Shown here in pieces: positions 23,642 to 30,581 of a stretch of 34,599 bases of DNA. The stretch spans positions 1 through 34,599 of the forward strand of contig JAUNJX010000023.1 in the NCBI GenBank assembly GCA_030533005.1, in the 5' to 3' direction. The notes below the pieces were generated by a model. It did no database searches and was not told where the DNA came from. It worked only from the letters and a program-made list of their open reading frames with translations. A program made the translations under genes and the position numbers. Numbering within the stretch: the first letter of the stretch is position 1; every line of letters begins with the position of its first letter. This stretch comes from Clostridia bacterium (lineage in GTDB: Bacteria; Bacillota; Clostridia; Christensenellales; CAG-138).

Positions 23642-24565
23642 TTAGCCGAAGCTCGAAAGCAGGGTTTGTACGGTAAGGCTCCACCCGTCCGCCACCACGA
23701 AAAGCAGCACCTTGAAGGGCAGCGATATGGTGATGGGCGGCAGCATCATCATGCCCATGGACATAAGCGTGCTCGACACGATCATGTCGATGACGATGAA
23801 GGGGATGTAGATGAAAAAGCCGATCTCGAACGCGCGGCGGAATTCGCTCGTCAAAAACGCGGGTATGACGATCTTCATAGGCGAATCCATGACGTCCTCG
23901 GGTATCTCCTCCCCCGTGAAGCGGAAAAACATGCCAAGGTCGTCCGCGCGGGTCTGCCGGAGCATGAATTCCCGAAGGGGACCCGAGCCGCGCTCCACCG
24001 CTTCCTCCAGATCGATCTGCTCCAGCACATAGGGAATGTACGCGTCGGTCTTGATCTCCTCGATCACGGGCGACATCACGAACAGCGTCAGGATCAGCGC
24101 AAAGCCGATCAATACCTGATTGGGCGGCATCTGCTGCAGCCCCAGCGCGTTTCGCGTAAAGCCCAGCACCATGATGATGCGCACGAAGCAGGTGAGCATG
24201 ATGAGCAGCGACGGCGCTATGGACAAAAGCGTGAGCAGCACGATGATGCGCACGCTCGCCGAGCGGCTGCCCAACAGGTCGGTCAGCTGGCCGATTATGC
24301 TGGGATCCTCCTCCGTCTCCGCGCGCTCGCCGTCCAGGAATTCCTCGTCGGTGAGCTCGTCCTCCGGATCCGTAATGCCCTCTGTTGCCGAGGGCATCTC
24401 CTCGTCCGCCGTTTGCGCCTGATTCGCAAGCGCCGCGTCGATATCCGCCTGCGATACGCAGCCGATGGCGCTCACCGTCAAAAGCAGGATGAGCTGCGCC
24501 ATGCAAAGCACGCGCATCATGCGCCCGTGTTTTCGGTTTCGCCTGGGGGGGCTATTCCGCTTCAT
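23642..24565 (-). CDS. fliP: Flagellar export gate protein FliP with long N-terminal extension
   Basis: A 307-residue protein, against about 220-260 in most homologues. Residues about 1-14 are basic, 15-36 form a hydrophobic signal-like segment ending near a Cys, 40-90 are a strongly acidic linker (Glu/Asp-rich), and about 98-307 are the canonical FliP core with TRNALGLQQMPPNQVLIG, an extracytoplasmic domain and the conserved C-terminal VSSTLMSMGMMMLPP helix. The start at 24565 is chosen for the GGGGGA site just upstream and a 14-base overlap with fliO. Upstream in-frame ATGs lie deep inside fliO and lack a site. Confidence 0.93.
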   Translation of the reverse strand: MKRNSPPRRNRKHGRMMRVLCMAQLILLLTVSAIGCVSQADIDAALANQAQTADEEMPSATEGITDPEDELTDEEFLDGERAETEEDPSIIGQLTDLLGSRSASVRIIVLLTLLSIAPSLLIMLTCFVRIIMVLGFTRNALGLQQMPPNQVLIGFALILTLFVMSPVIEEIKTDAYIPYVLEQIDLEEAVERGSGPLREFMLRQTRADDLGMFFRFTGEEIPEDVMDSPMKIVIPAFLTSEFRRAFEIGFFIYIPFIVIDMIVSSTLMSMGMMMLPPITISLPFKVLLFVVADGWSLTVQTLLSSFG

Positions 24566-24968
24566 GCTTCCCCCGATCCCGCCACGCGTCCAGCATGTCC
24601 TTGAACACGCCGGGGGCTGGCGCTTCCGCCTGCGCGACCACATCCTCGGGCAACGCGCCCAGCTTTTCAAGCAGCGTCACCTGCTCGCCCATGCCGATCA
24701 GATAATAGTCCTCGCCGACCTTGATCAAAAGCACGCTATGCTCCTTATCCACGGCCAGCCTGTCGATGAGGGTAATATATGCCCCTGGCCGGAACGCGTT
24801 TTTACCGCCCCCCAGCAGCACGCCCCGCTGCGCCATGCGCGCAAACAGGCGCGTCGCGTAATAGGCGCCCACGAGTATGAGCACGAGATAGAGGATCATG
24901 AGCAGGATATCTCCCGTCATGCTCCCGCCGGCCGCCGTATTGATCTGGGGCACCGTTGGCGTTCGCAT
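24552..24968 (-). CDS. fliO: Flagellar biosynthesis protein FliO
   Basis: A 138-residue single-pass membrane protein that helps assemble the FliP ring. It has one membrane helix (about 19-40, LLMILYLVLILVGAYYATRL) followed by a small beta-rich cytoplasmic domain with ITLIDRLAVDKEHSVLLIKVG, the FliO pattern. It lies between fliE and fliP, 15 bases after fliE, and overlaps fliP. Confidence 0.92.
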   Translation of the reverse strand: MRTPTVPQINTAAGGSMTGDILLMILYLVLILVGAYYATRLFARMAQRGVLLGGGKNAFRPGAYITLIDRLAVDKEHSVLLIKVGEDYYLIGMGEQVTLLEKLGALPEDVVAQAEAPAPGVFKDMLDAWRDRGKHEAE

Positions 24969-24983
24969 CGATTGCCTTACCTC

Positions 24984-25289
24984 TTAGACCTGCATACGCA
25001 TGATCTCGTTATAGGCGTCCAGCGCCTTGTCGCGTATCTGCACCACGAGGCTGACGGAAAGCTCCGCCTCCGTCGCCGCGATCATGGGGTCGTGCAGGTT
25101 GCTGGATTCGCCCATCAGCAGCGCGTCGTTATACGCGATGGAGGTCTCGCCCGTGTCCGTCATCTCGTCGAGCGCCGTGCTCAAAAAATCCTGAAAGGAC
25201 ACGCCGCTGCTTTCCGCGCTGGTCTTTCCCGCGGCGGAAAGGCCGTTGATGACGTTGGATACCGCCTGTACGGAAGAAATATCCGGCAT
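24984..25289 (-). CDS. fliE: Flagellar hook-basal body protein FliE
   Basis: A 101-residue protein joining the MS ring to the rod. The C-terminal helix AELSVSLVVQIRDKALDAYNEIMRMQV is the conserved FliE end, and FQDFLSTALDEM lies at about 32-43. It follows flgC by 19 bases. In B. subtilis fliF comes next, but here the next gene is fliO. Confidence 0.95.
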   Translation of the reverse strand: MPDISSVQAVSNVINGLSAAGKTSAESSGVSFQDFLSTALDEMTDTGETSIAYNDALLMGESSNLHDPMIAATEAELSVSLVVQIRDKALDAYNEIMRMQV

Positions 25290-25308
25290 TTACCAGTCCT
25301 CCTCTTTC

Positions 25309-25740
25309 TTAAATCTCCAATGCCTTGAGCGCCATGCTCTTGAAGGCGTTCACGGCGGTGATGTTGGCTTCGTAGGAACGCGTGGCCGCCATCATGTCGA
25401 TCATCTCCACGGCAAGATCGACGTTGGGGTGTTCCACATAGCCCTCCTCGTTCGCGTCGGGGTGTTCGGGATTATAATCCAGCTTGAAGGGCGAGGTATC
25501 CTCCCTGATCTCCGCCACCTTCACGCCGCTGTCCGAGGATACGCCCAGCGCGCGCTCCATAAAGGAGCCAAAGTTGTTCTGCTTGTTCTCCTGCATCACG
25601 GTATAGCGCCTGCGATACGCCCCGCCCTCCGCCGTGCGGGTGGTATCCACATTGGCAAGGTTCTCCGCGATCACGTCCATGCGCAGCCGCTGCGCCGTCA
25701 GCGCCGACGCGCTGATATCCAGTCCCTTGAGAAAGCTCAT
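25309..25740 (-). CDS. flgC: Flagellar rod protein FlgC
   Basis: A 143-residue proximal rod protein with the N-terminal rod motif LRMDVIAENLANVDTTRT at about 22-39 and the C-terminal helix VDLAVEMIDMMAATRSYEAN. It starts two bases after the flgB stop. Confidence 0.97.
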   Translation of the reverse strand: MSFLKGLDISASALTAQRLRMDVIAENLANVDTTRTAEGGAYRRRYTVMQENKQNNFGSFMERALGVSSDSGVKVAEIREDTSPFKLDYNPEHPDANEEGYVEHPNVDLAVEMIDMMAATRSYEANITAVNAFKSMALKALEI

Positions 25741-25742
25741 GC

Positions 25743-26147
25743 TTATACGCCTCCCTTAATGGCGGTGGAAAGCTGTGAAAATTCGCTCGAAACCTTTTTC
25801 TGGAGCGTTTGGTAATAGATCACGTTGCTTGCCAGATCCGTCATTTCCTTTTCGATGTCCACATTGTTCCCGTCCATGCGCATGGTCGTGGCCTCATCCT
25901 CGGTCACGGTAATGCGCGGCGTCCTGTCCGCGCCTATATCCATATGCTTGTCCCGCGTGCGTTTGAGCGCAAATCCGTCCTCCGCCTCCAGCGCGGCCTT
26001 GTAATGCTCCTCAAACGCCACGGTCGACCGGTTAAAGCCCGGCGTGTCGTTGTTTGCGATGTTGTTCATGATGACTTCGTTGCGTTTCCACGCGGCATCC
26101 ATGCCTCTGGACAGCTTCTCTACCTCACCGAACATATCGAACGGCAT
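25743..26147 (-). CDS. flgB: Flagellar rod protein FlgB
   Basis: A 134-residue proximal rod protein with RNEVIMNNIANNDTPGFNRS at about 22-41. It is the first gene of the early flagellar operon. The start at 26147 is preceded by an extended GGAGGAGGTGG site; an in-frame ATG at 26165 lies upstream of that site and is unlikely to be used. The leader from the SigA promoter (26285-26314) is about 130 bases and carries a GGA-loop hairpin. Confidence 0.95.
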   Translation of the reverse strand: MPFDMFGEVEKLSRGMDAAWKRNEVIMNNIANNDTPGFNRSTVAFEEHYKAALEAEDGFALKRTRDKHMDIGADRTPRITVTEDEATTMRMDGNNVDIEKEMTDLASNVIYYQTLQKKVSSEFSQLSTAIKGGV

Positions 26148-26209
26148 AGGATCCACCTCCTCCAATCAGCATTCTGCATACCGTTGCTTTTTCCGGCTGC
26201 GGCGCATGC

Positions 26210-26224
26210 AAGGCGTCCCGCCTT
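26210..26224 (-). promoter_or_regulatory. GGA-triloop hairpin in the flgB leader (candidate CsrA site)
   Basis: On the minus strand AAGGCG, GGA, CGCCTT: a perfect 6-bp stem with GGA alone in the loop, 62 bases before the flgB ATG. The flgB ribosome binding site itself contains several overlapping GGA triplets. The same two-part layout, a hairpin GGA plus a GGA-rich ribosome binding site, is seen in the flagellin leader. CsrA binding is inferred. Confidence 0.4.
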
Positions 26225-26284
26225 CCATGGCTTTTCTTGCAAATGCACAGCAATCGCCAGTTTTGGCATGGTATTATTATGTTG

Positions 26285-26314
26285 AGTATAGCATTTTATC
26301 GCAAAAAGCGTCAA
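26285..26314 (-). promoter_or_regulatory. SigA-type promoter of the early flagellar operon
   Basis: On the minus strand TTGACG (26309-26314), 18 bases, TATACT (26285-26290), each one base off consensus. It lies upstream of flgB and should drive flgB through fapA. Confidence 0.7.
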
Positions 26315-26559
26315 CCTTCCCCTGTCCACGCGGTTTTGCCCGCCCGGATATTTTTCGGCATTTTTTGGCGTCTCACCTATTCCTCCCCTCGCGTTCCCCC
26401 GTCCGCATCCTTCCTGTTTTTGCCTGTTTTACACGGTTTTAACGCTGTATGGCGCTCCTTTTTTCTCCTTTTCCCCGCGCAAAAAAGCACAAAAGTTAAC
26501 CTTTCTCCGCATTTCTTAAAAATTATTTAGAATTATGCGTTGATTCCCAGTGCCGATTC
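26315..26559. other. Non-coding part of the divergent intergenic region
   Basis: The space between flgB (starts 26147) and the cheW-CZB gene (starts 26691) is 543 bases and has no credible ORF. This central part is strongly pyrimidine-rich on the plus strand up to about 26515, then AT-rich. I see no repeat, RNA gene or known riboswitch in it. Confidence 0.5.
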
Positions 26560-26579
26560 GCCGATATTTTTGGTATGAT
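26560..26579 (+). promoter_or_regulatory. Promoter elements of the cheW-CZB operon
   Basis: Two overlapping possibilities exist. GCCGATAT (26560-26567) is a near-perfect sigma-28 -10 box, but the -35 at the right distance (TGAT, 26541-26544) is poor. TGGTATGAT (26571-26579) is an extended SigA -10 without a good -35. Which one is used decides whether the operon belongs to the SigD regulon. Confidence 0.4.
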
Positions 26580-26581
26580 AT

Positions 26582-26670
26582 AGATGTCTATAGGTATATC
26601 TGTCGATCACCCGTAGATATTGCACATCTGTTTGGATAATTCGTTATGCAAGCCGTCCGCACGGGGCGGC
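26582..26670 (+). promoter_or_regulatory. Structured leader of the cheW-CZB operon
   Basis: Nested inverted repeats: AGATGT (26582-26587) with ACATCT (26624-26629) outside, and ATATCT (26596-26601) with AGATAT (26615-26620) inside. A second hairpin, GCCGTCC (26652-26658) and GGGCGGC (26664-26670), abuts the GGAAGGGA ribosome binding site at 26671. No known riboswitch class is recognised. It could be a protein operator as well as an RNA fold. Confidence 0.35.
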
Positions 26671-26690
26671 GGAAGGGATGACAGCTGACT

Positions 26691-27533
26691 ATGAAACGCA
26701 ATCTCATTTCGGGCGATACGGCGGATTTCCCCTCGCTCACCTTTCGCGTGGGCGGCCATTTTTGTTCGATCTCGGCACGGCATGTCTCCGGCATCATGCT
26801 CATGCCCGACGTCGTGACCCCTATCCCGCAGGTACCCGCCTACTGTCTTGGCATGGTGGATATACGGGGCTATGTGGTGCCTTTGGTCGATCTGCGCACC
26901 CTTTTCGGCCTGCCCACGCTGGACAGCCAATATACGGATTTTTGCGCCATGATCGATTCCTATAAGGCGGATCATGAAAAGTGGGTCAATACCCTGCGGG
27001 AATGCATCGTGACCAAAGCCCCCTTCCCCCTCTCCGCCGATGCGCACGGCTGCAGGCTGGGCAAATGGTTCGACACCTACGCGCCCGCCAATCAATCCGT
27101 TGCCAGCCAGCTTAAAAAGCTGGAGGAGCCGCACGAAAGATTCCATGAGAGCGCCGCGCTTTATGAAAAATATCTGGCCGATCCCAACGGCGACGTCACG
27201 CTTGCACGCGTCAAGACCTTCTTCGATCGTTCCGCTACCCTCTATAAGCCCGAAATACTCAAGATTTTGGAGGACACCAAGGAGTCCTTCCTGCGGGAAT
27301 ATCAGTCCATCCTCATCATACTGGAGCAGGACGGCGAAACGACGTTGAGCTTCATCGTGGATTCCGTGGACGCCGTAGAGACCATCACGCGCGTGCCGCA
27401 GGCGCAGGAAGGCGGCTTCTGGCAAAACAGCCAGTTCGTCATCGGCATCGGCCGGGGCGAACGCAATACCTCCAACATCCTGATGCTGGACGACGCCGCG
27501 CTGGCGGCGCTGGCAGAGCATATCACACTCTAA
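26691..27533 (+). CDS. CheW-type chemotaxis adaptor with inserted CZB zinc-binding domain
   Basis: A 280-residue protein. Residues about 13-85 are the first half of a CheW domain (LTFRVGGHFCSISA, then VPAYCLGMVDIRGYVVPLVDLRTLFG), and about 203-280 are the second half (LIILEQDGETTLSFIVDSVDAVETI, GIGRGERNTSNILMLD). Between them, about 90-200, lies a helical CZB (chemoreceptor zinc-binding) domain with its 3-His/1-Cys set: H95 in DHEKW, C121 in GCRLGKW, and H148/H152 in PHERFH. CheW couples receptors to the CheA kinase; CZB domains in other proteins bind zinc and sense zinc or oxidants. It is the first gene of a four-gene plus-strand operon that encodes a receptor but no CheA. Confidence 0.9.
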   Translation: MKRNLISGDTADFPSLTFRVGGHFCSISARHVSGIMLMPDVVTPIPQVPAYCLGMVDIRGYVVPLVDLRTLFGLPTLDSQYTDFCAMIDSYKADHEKWVNTLRECIVTKAPFPLSADAHGCRLGKWFDTYAPANQSVASQLKKLEEPHERFHESAALYEKYLADPNGDVTLARVKTFFDRSATLYKPEILKILEDTKESFLREYQSILIILEQDGETTLSFIVDSVDAVETITRVPQAQEGGFWQNSQFVIGIGRGERNTSNILMLDDAALAALAEHITL

Positions 27534-27550
27534 AGCCGAAAGGTACACGC

Positions 27551-29776
27551 ATGGCCAAGAAATATTACGCCAAGAACAAGCGCAAAGCGCCGCCCGCTCC
27601 CCCGCCGGCTGATCTGGTTTTCGCGCTGGACATCGGCACCCGCTCCGTCGTGGGCATTCTGGCACGCCAGGAGGAGGATGCTTTTCACATCCTCGACTAC
27701 GAGCAGATGGAGCATCCCAGCCGCGCCATGACGGACGGGCAGGTAGAGGACATCAAGGCGGTGGGCGCGCTCATAGGCAAGGTCAAGCACCGTTTGGAGG
27801 AACGCAATCGCGTTACGCTAAGCAACGTGGCTGTCGCCGCAGCCGGCCGCGCGCTCAAAACCGTGCGCACGCGTCTGGATCGCGCCGTGCCGGACGAAAG
27901 CGCCATCGACGCGGATTTCGTGCTGGGCATGGAAAGCGAAGCCATTGAGCAGGCGCAGCAATCCATCCAAAACAGCGACGCGCCGCTTTCCATGCGCTTC
28001 TATTTCGTAGGCTACAGCATCGTTCAATACGCGATGGACGGCCACAGCGTCGCCTCCCTCGTCGGCCATACCTGCACCAACGCCGCCGTGGAGCTGATCG
28101 CGGCATTTTTGCCCTACAGCGTCATCGAAAGCCTTTACGCCGCCGTGGAGACCTGCGCGCTTACGGTCACAAGCCTTACGCTGGAGCCCATCGCGGCCAT
28201 GAACCTTCTCATCCCGCCCGAGCTTCGGCTTTTGAATTTGGCGCTGGTGGATATAGGCGCAGGCACCTCGGACGTGGCGGTCTGCCGCGACGGCGCGGTG
28301 TTCGCCTACGATATGGCGACGGTCGCGGGCGATGAGATCACCGAAGCCGTCATCCGCGCGTGCTTAGTCAACTTTGAGACGGCGGAGCGCATCAAGCGCG
28401 CGCTGTGCACGAGCGACGAGAGCGTTTCCTACGACGACGTGCTGGGTCTTGCGTGCACGCGCCCGCGCACGGAGATCCTGTCCGCCATAGACGATTCCAT
28501 CGATTCCCTTGCCAAGATCATTGCCGAGCGCATTCTCGCCTGCAACGGCGATGTGCCCGCCGCCGTGTTCCTCGTGGGCGGCGGCAGCCAGATACCCGGC
28601 CTTGGCAAAAAGCTTTCGGCGCATCTGGGCTTGGACGAATCCAAGATATCGGCGGGCGTTTCCCGCACCCTGCGCGGCGTCAAAACCGAATTTCCCGCCC
28701 TTTCCAGCCCCGAATACATCACCCCCATCGGCATCGGCATGACCTCCATGCACCAGCAATCTTTCCAATTTTGGGGCGTAACAGTGAATGGAAAGCCGTT
28801 AAAGCTACTTATTTCCCGGGAAATGCGCATGATCGACATGCTTCTTATGGCGGGCTTCCAAACCTCGCAGATACTGGGTCGCGCCGGGCGCAGCCTCACC
28901 TATACCCTCAACGGCGAGACCTTTACCCGCAAAGGGGGGCTGCCCGAGCATGCCCGCCTCACGGTCAACGAAGCGGAGGCAAACGTCGATACGCTTGTTT
29001 ATCCCGGCGACGCCATCACCTTTATCCCCGCCGTCCACGGCGAGGATGCGGCGGCAACGCTGCATGAGGTCGCGGGCGTACCGCTGCAAGCCGCGGGTCG
29101 CGTGACCCTGTGCGGCGGCGTCCACCGCATCGGCGTATGGGCGGACGTCAACGGCACGCCGCAGGATAGCGACATTCCCCTGCGGCAAGGCGATGCTGTG
29201 ACCATCCACGCCATTTACACCCTCAAGGAGCTTTGCGACGCGTGCCAGATGGATATGGAGGTTGCGGAGCTGATCGCCGACGGCGTGCCGCTCGCGCCCT
29301 CCACCGTGCTGCGCGACGGCATGGTGATCACGCTGCCCGCCCGGCAAAGCCCCGCCGCGCCCGTTTTACCCGAAGCCTCTGCTTTACCCGTGGCCGCGCC
29401 GGCGCAGGCGCCGGACATTCCCCCCGCGCCTGCCGCAGCCAAGCCGGAGCCTATAACCGAACCAATACCCGAACCCGCGCCCGAACCCGTTTTCATCGCG
29501 CCGCAGCCCGCGCCGGAGCCTGTCGGGCAGGAGCCCGAACCCGCTTCCATCGAGCCGCCACCCAAACCCGTTCTCGCGCTCACGCTCAACGGCGAAACGG
29601 TGGAGCTGCCGCTGGATGGCGCGCACTCCCACTATTATGTAATGAACCTGTTGGGTCGCTGCGGGCTGGATCTCAAAAAGCCGCAGGGCGCCATCCGCAT
29701 CAAGGTGAACGGCAGCGACGCGGCGTTTTCCCAAATGCTGCACCAAAATGACATCGTGGAGATCGGCTGGGCCTGA
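27551..29776 (+). CDS. FtsA-like actin-fold ATPase with C-terminal beta-grasp-like extension
   Basis: A 741-residue protein. Residues about 20-400 are an FtsA/PilM-type actin fold: phosphate-1 loop LDIGTRS (26-32), a 1C-like subdomain (about 88-185), phosphate-2 VDIGAGTSD (233-241), TVAGDEIT (257-264), and an adenosine motif FLVGGGSQIPG near 347-357. Residues about 415-600 contain repeated small beta-rich domains (VTVNGKPLKLLIS, then a DAITFIP-like edge), followed by a Pro/Glu-rich linker and a last domain with LNGETVELPLD ending GWA. It lacks the amphipathic membrane helix at the end of classical FtsA. Divergent FtsA-like proteins of this size are known in Clostridia without a firm role. It starts 17 bases after the cheW-CZB gene. 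Confidence 0.85.
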   Translation: MAKKYYAKNKRKAPPAPPPADLVFALDIGTRSVVGILARQEEDAFHILDYEQMEHPSRAMTDGQVEDIKAVGALIGKVKHRLEERNRVTLSNVAVAAAGRALKTVRTRLDRAVPDESAIDADFVLGMESEAIEQAQQSIQNSDAPLSMRFYFVGYSIVQYAMDGHSVASLVGHTCTNAAVELIAAFLPYSVIESLYAAVETCALTVTSLTLEPIAAMNLLIPPELRLLNLALVDIGAGTSDVAVCRDGAVFAYDMATVAGDEITEAVIRACLVNFETAERIKRALCTSDESVSYDDVLGLACTRPRTEILSAIDDSIDSLAKIIAERILACNGDVPAAVFLVGGGSQIPGLGKKLSAHLGLDESKISAGVSRTLRGVKTEFPALSSPEYITPIGIGMTSMHQQSFQFWGVTVNGKPLKLLISREMRMIDMLLMAGFQTSQILGRAGRSLTYTLNGETFTRKGGLPEHARLTVNEAEANVDTLVYPGDAITFIPAVHGEDAAATLHEVAGVPLQAAGRVTLCGGVHRIGVWADVNGTPQDSDIPLRQGDAVTIHAIYTLKELCDACQMDMEVAELIADGVPLAPSTVLRDGMVITLPARQSPAAPVLPEASALPVAAPAQAPDIPPAPAAAKPEPITEPIPEPAPEPVFIAPQPAPEPVGQEPEPASIEPPPKPVLALTLNGETVELPLDGAHSHYYVMNLLGRCGLDLKKPQGAIRIKVNGSDAAFSQMLHQNDIVEIGWA

Positions 29777-29797
29777 CCCCGCCAGTAAAGGAATCCC

Positions 29798-30514
29798 ATG
29801 CAAGGCAACGTACTGATCGCGGACGATGATCCCAAGGTTGTCGAAGAACTATCGCTGTATCTTGAAAACAGCGGTATGCGCGTGTTCCCCGCAGAAAACG
29901 GCCTCACGGCGCTTTCTACCCTCCAGCGAAACAGCATCCAGCTCATGCTGTTGGACGTCATGCTGCCGGACATGAGCGGGTATGAGCTGCTCAAGCGCAT
30001 ACGAAGCGAAAGCCCCGTCCCCATCATATTGCTTTCGGCCAAGGGGCAGGACAGCGACAGAATACTGGGGCTGGATCTGGGCGCTGACGATTACATCGTC
30101 AAGCCCTTTAACCCCTTGGAGGTAGCCGCCCGCGCGCGCGCACAGCTTCGCCGGTATCTAACGCTCGCGCCCGTCCCCAAGGAACAGGTGCTCACGGCCG
30201 GAGAGCTGCGGCTCGACCCCGCCTCGCTGACGCTGACGCGGCGCGGCGCGCTCATTCCCGTAACGCTCGCCGAATACAAGATACTCTTTCGGCTCATGCG
30301 CTCCCCCGGCGAGGTCTTTTCCAAGCGCCAGCTGTACGCGTGCATCAACCTGACCGCCGCGGAAAGCGGGCGCAACACCATGGAAAGCGACGAAAACACC
30401 GTGATGGTGCACATCTCCAAGATCAGGGAAAAGATCGAGGACGATCCGCGCGCCCCTCGCTACATCAAGACCGTTCGCAATCAAGGCTACCGCTTTGCAT
30501 ACCGCCCGCGCTAA
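29798..30514 (+). CDS. OmpR-family response regulator
   Basis: A 238-residue two-domain protein. The receiver domain (about 1-120) has the acidic pocket D9-D11, phosphoacceptor D53, S80 and K102 all intact. The C-terminal winged helix-turn-helix (about 135-236) ends with the usual IKTVRNQGYRFAYRP. It is a DNA-binding transcription factor. No histidine kinase gene lies within the window on either side, so its partner is unknown; it lies 21 bases after the FtsA-like gene and 67 before the receptor gene. Confidence 0.93.
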   Translation: MQGNVLIADDDPKVVEELSLYLENSGMRVFPAENGLTALSTLQRNSIQLMLLDVMLPDMSGYELLKRIRSESPVPIILLSAKGQDSDRILGLDLGADDYIVKPFNPLEVAARARAQLRRYLTLAPVPKEQVLTAGELRLDPASLTLTRRGALIPVTLAEYKILFRLMRSPGEVFSKRQLYACINLTAAESGRNTMESDENTVMVHISKIREKIEDDPRAPRYIKTVRNQGYRFAYRPR

Positions 30515-30522
30515 GCATACCC

Positions 30523-30540
30523 CGGCGTTGCAAAACGCCG
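30523..30540 (+). promoter_or_regulatory. Hairpin between the response regulator and receptor genes
   Basis: CGGCGTT (30523-30529), loop GCAA, AACGCCG (30534-30540): a perfect 7-bp stem with a stable loop, 8 bases after the response-regulator stop. No T-run follows, so it is not a classical terminator. It may adjust mRNA stability or expression of the downstream receptor (inference). Confidence 0.4.
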
Positions 30541-30581
30541 CAAGGCATAGATGAAAAATCGAAAGGATAAGGTCTTACTTT

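Noticed and set aside
24566-24670. Longer fliP start at 24670
   Set aside because: It would lie deep inside fliO without a ribosome binding site and give a Trp/Arg-rich N-terminus unlike any FliP.
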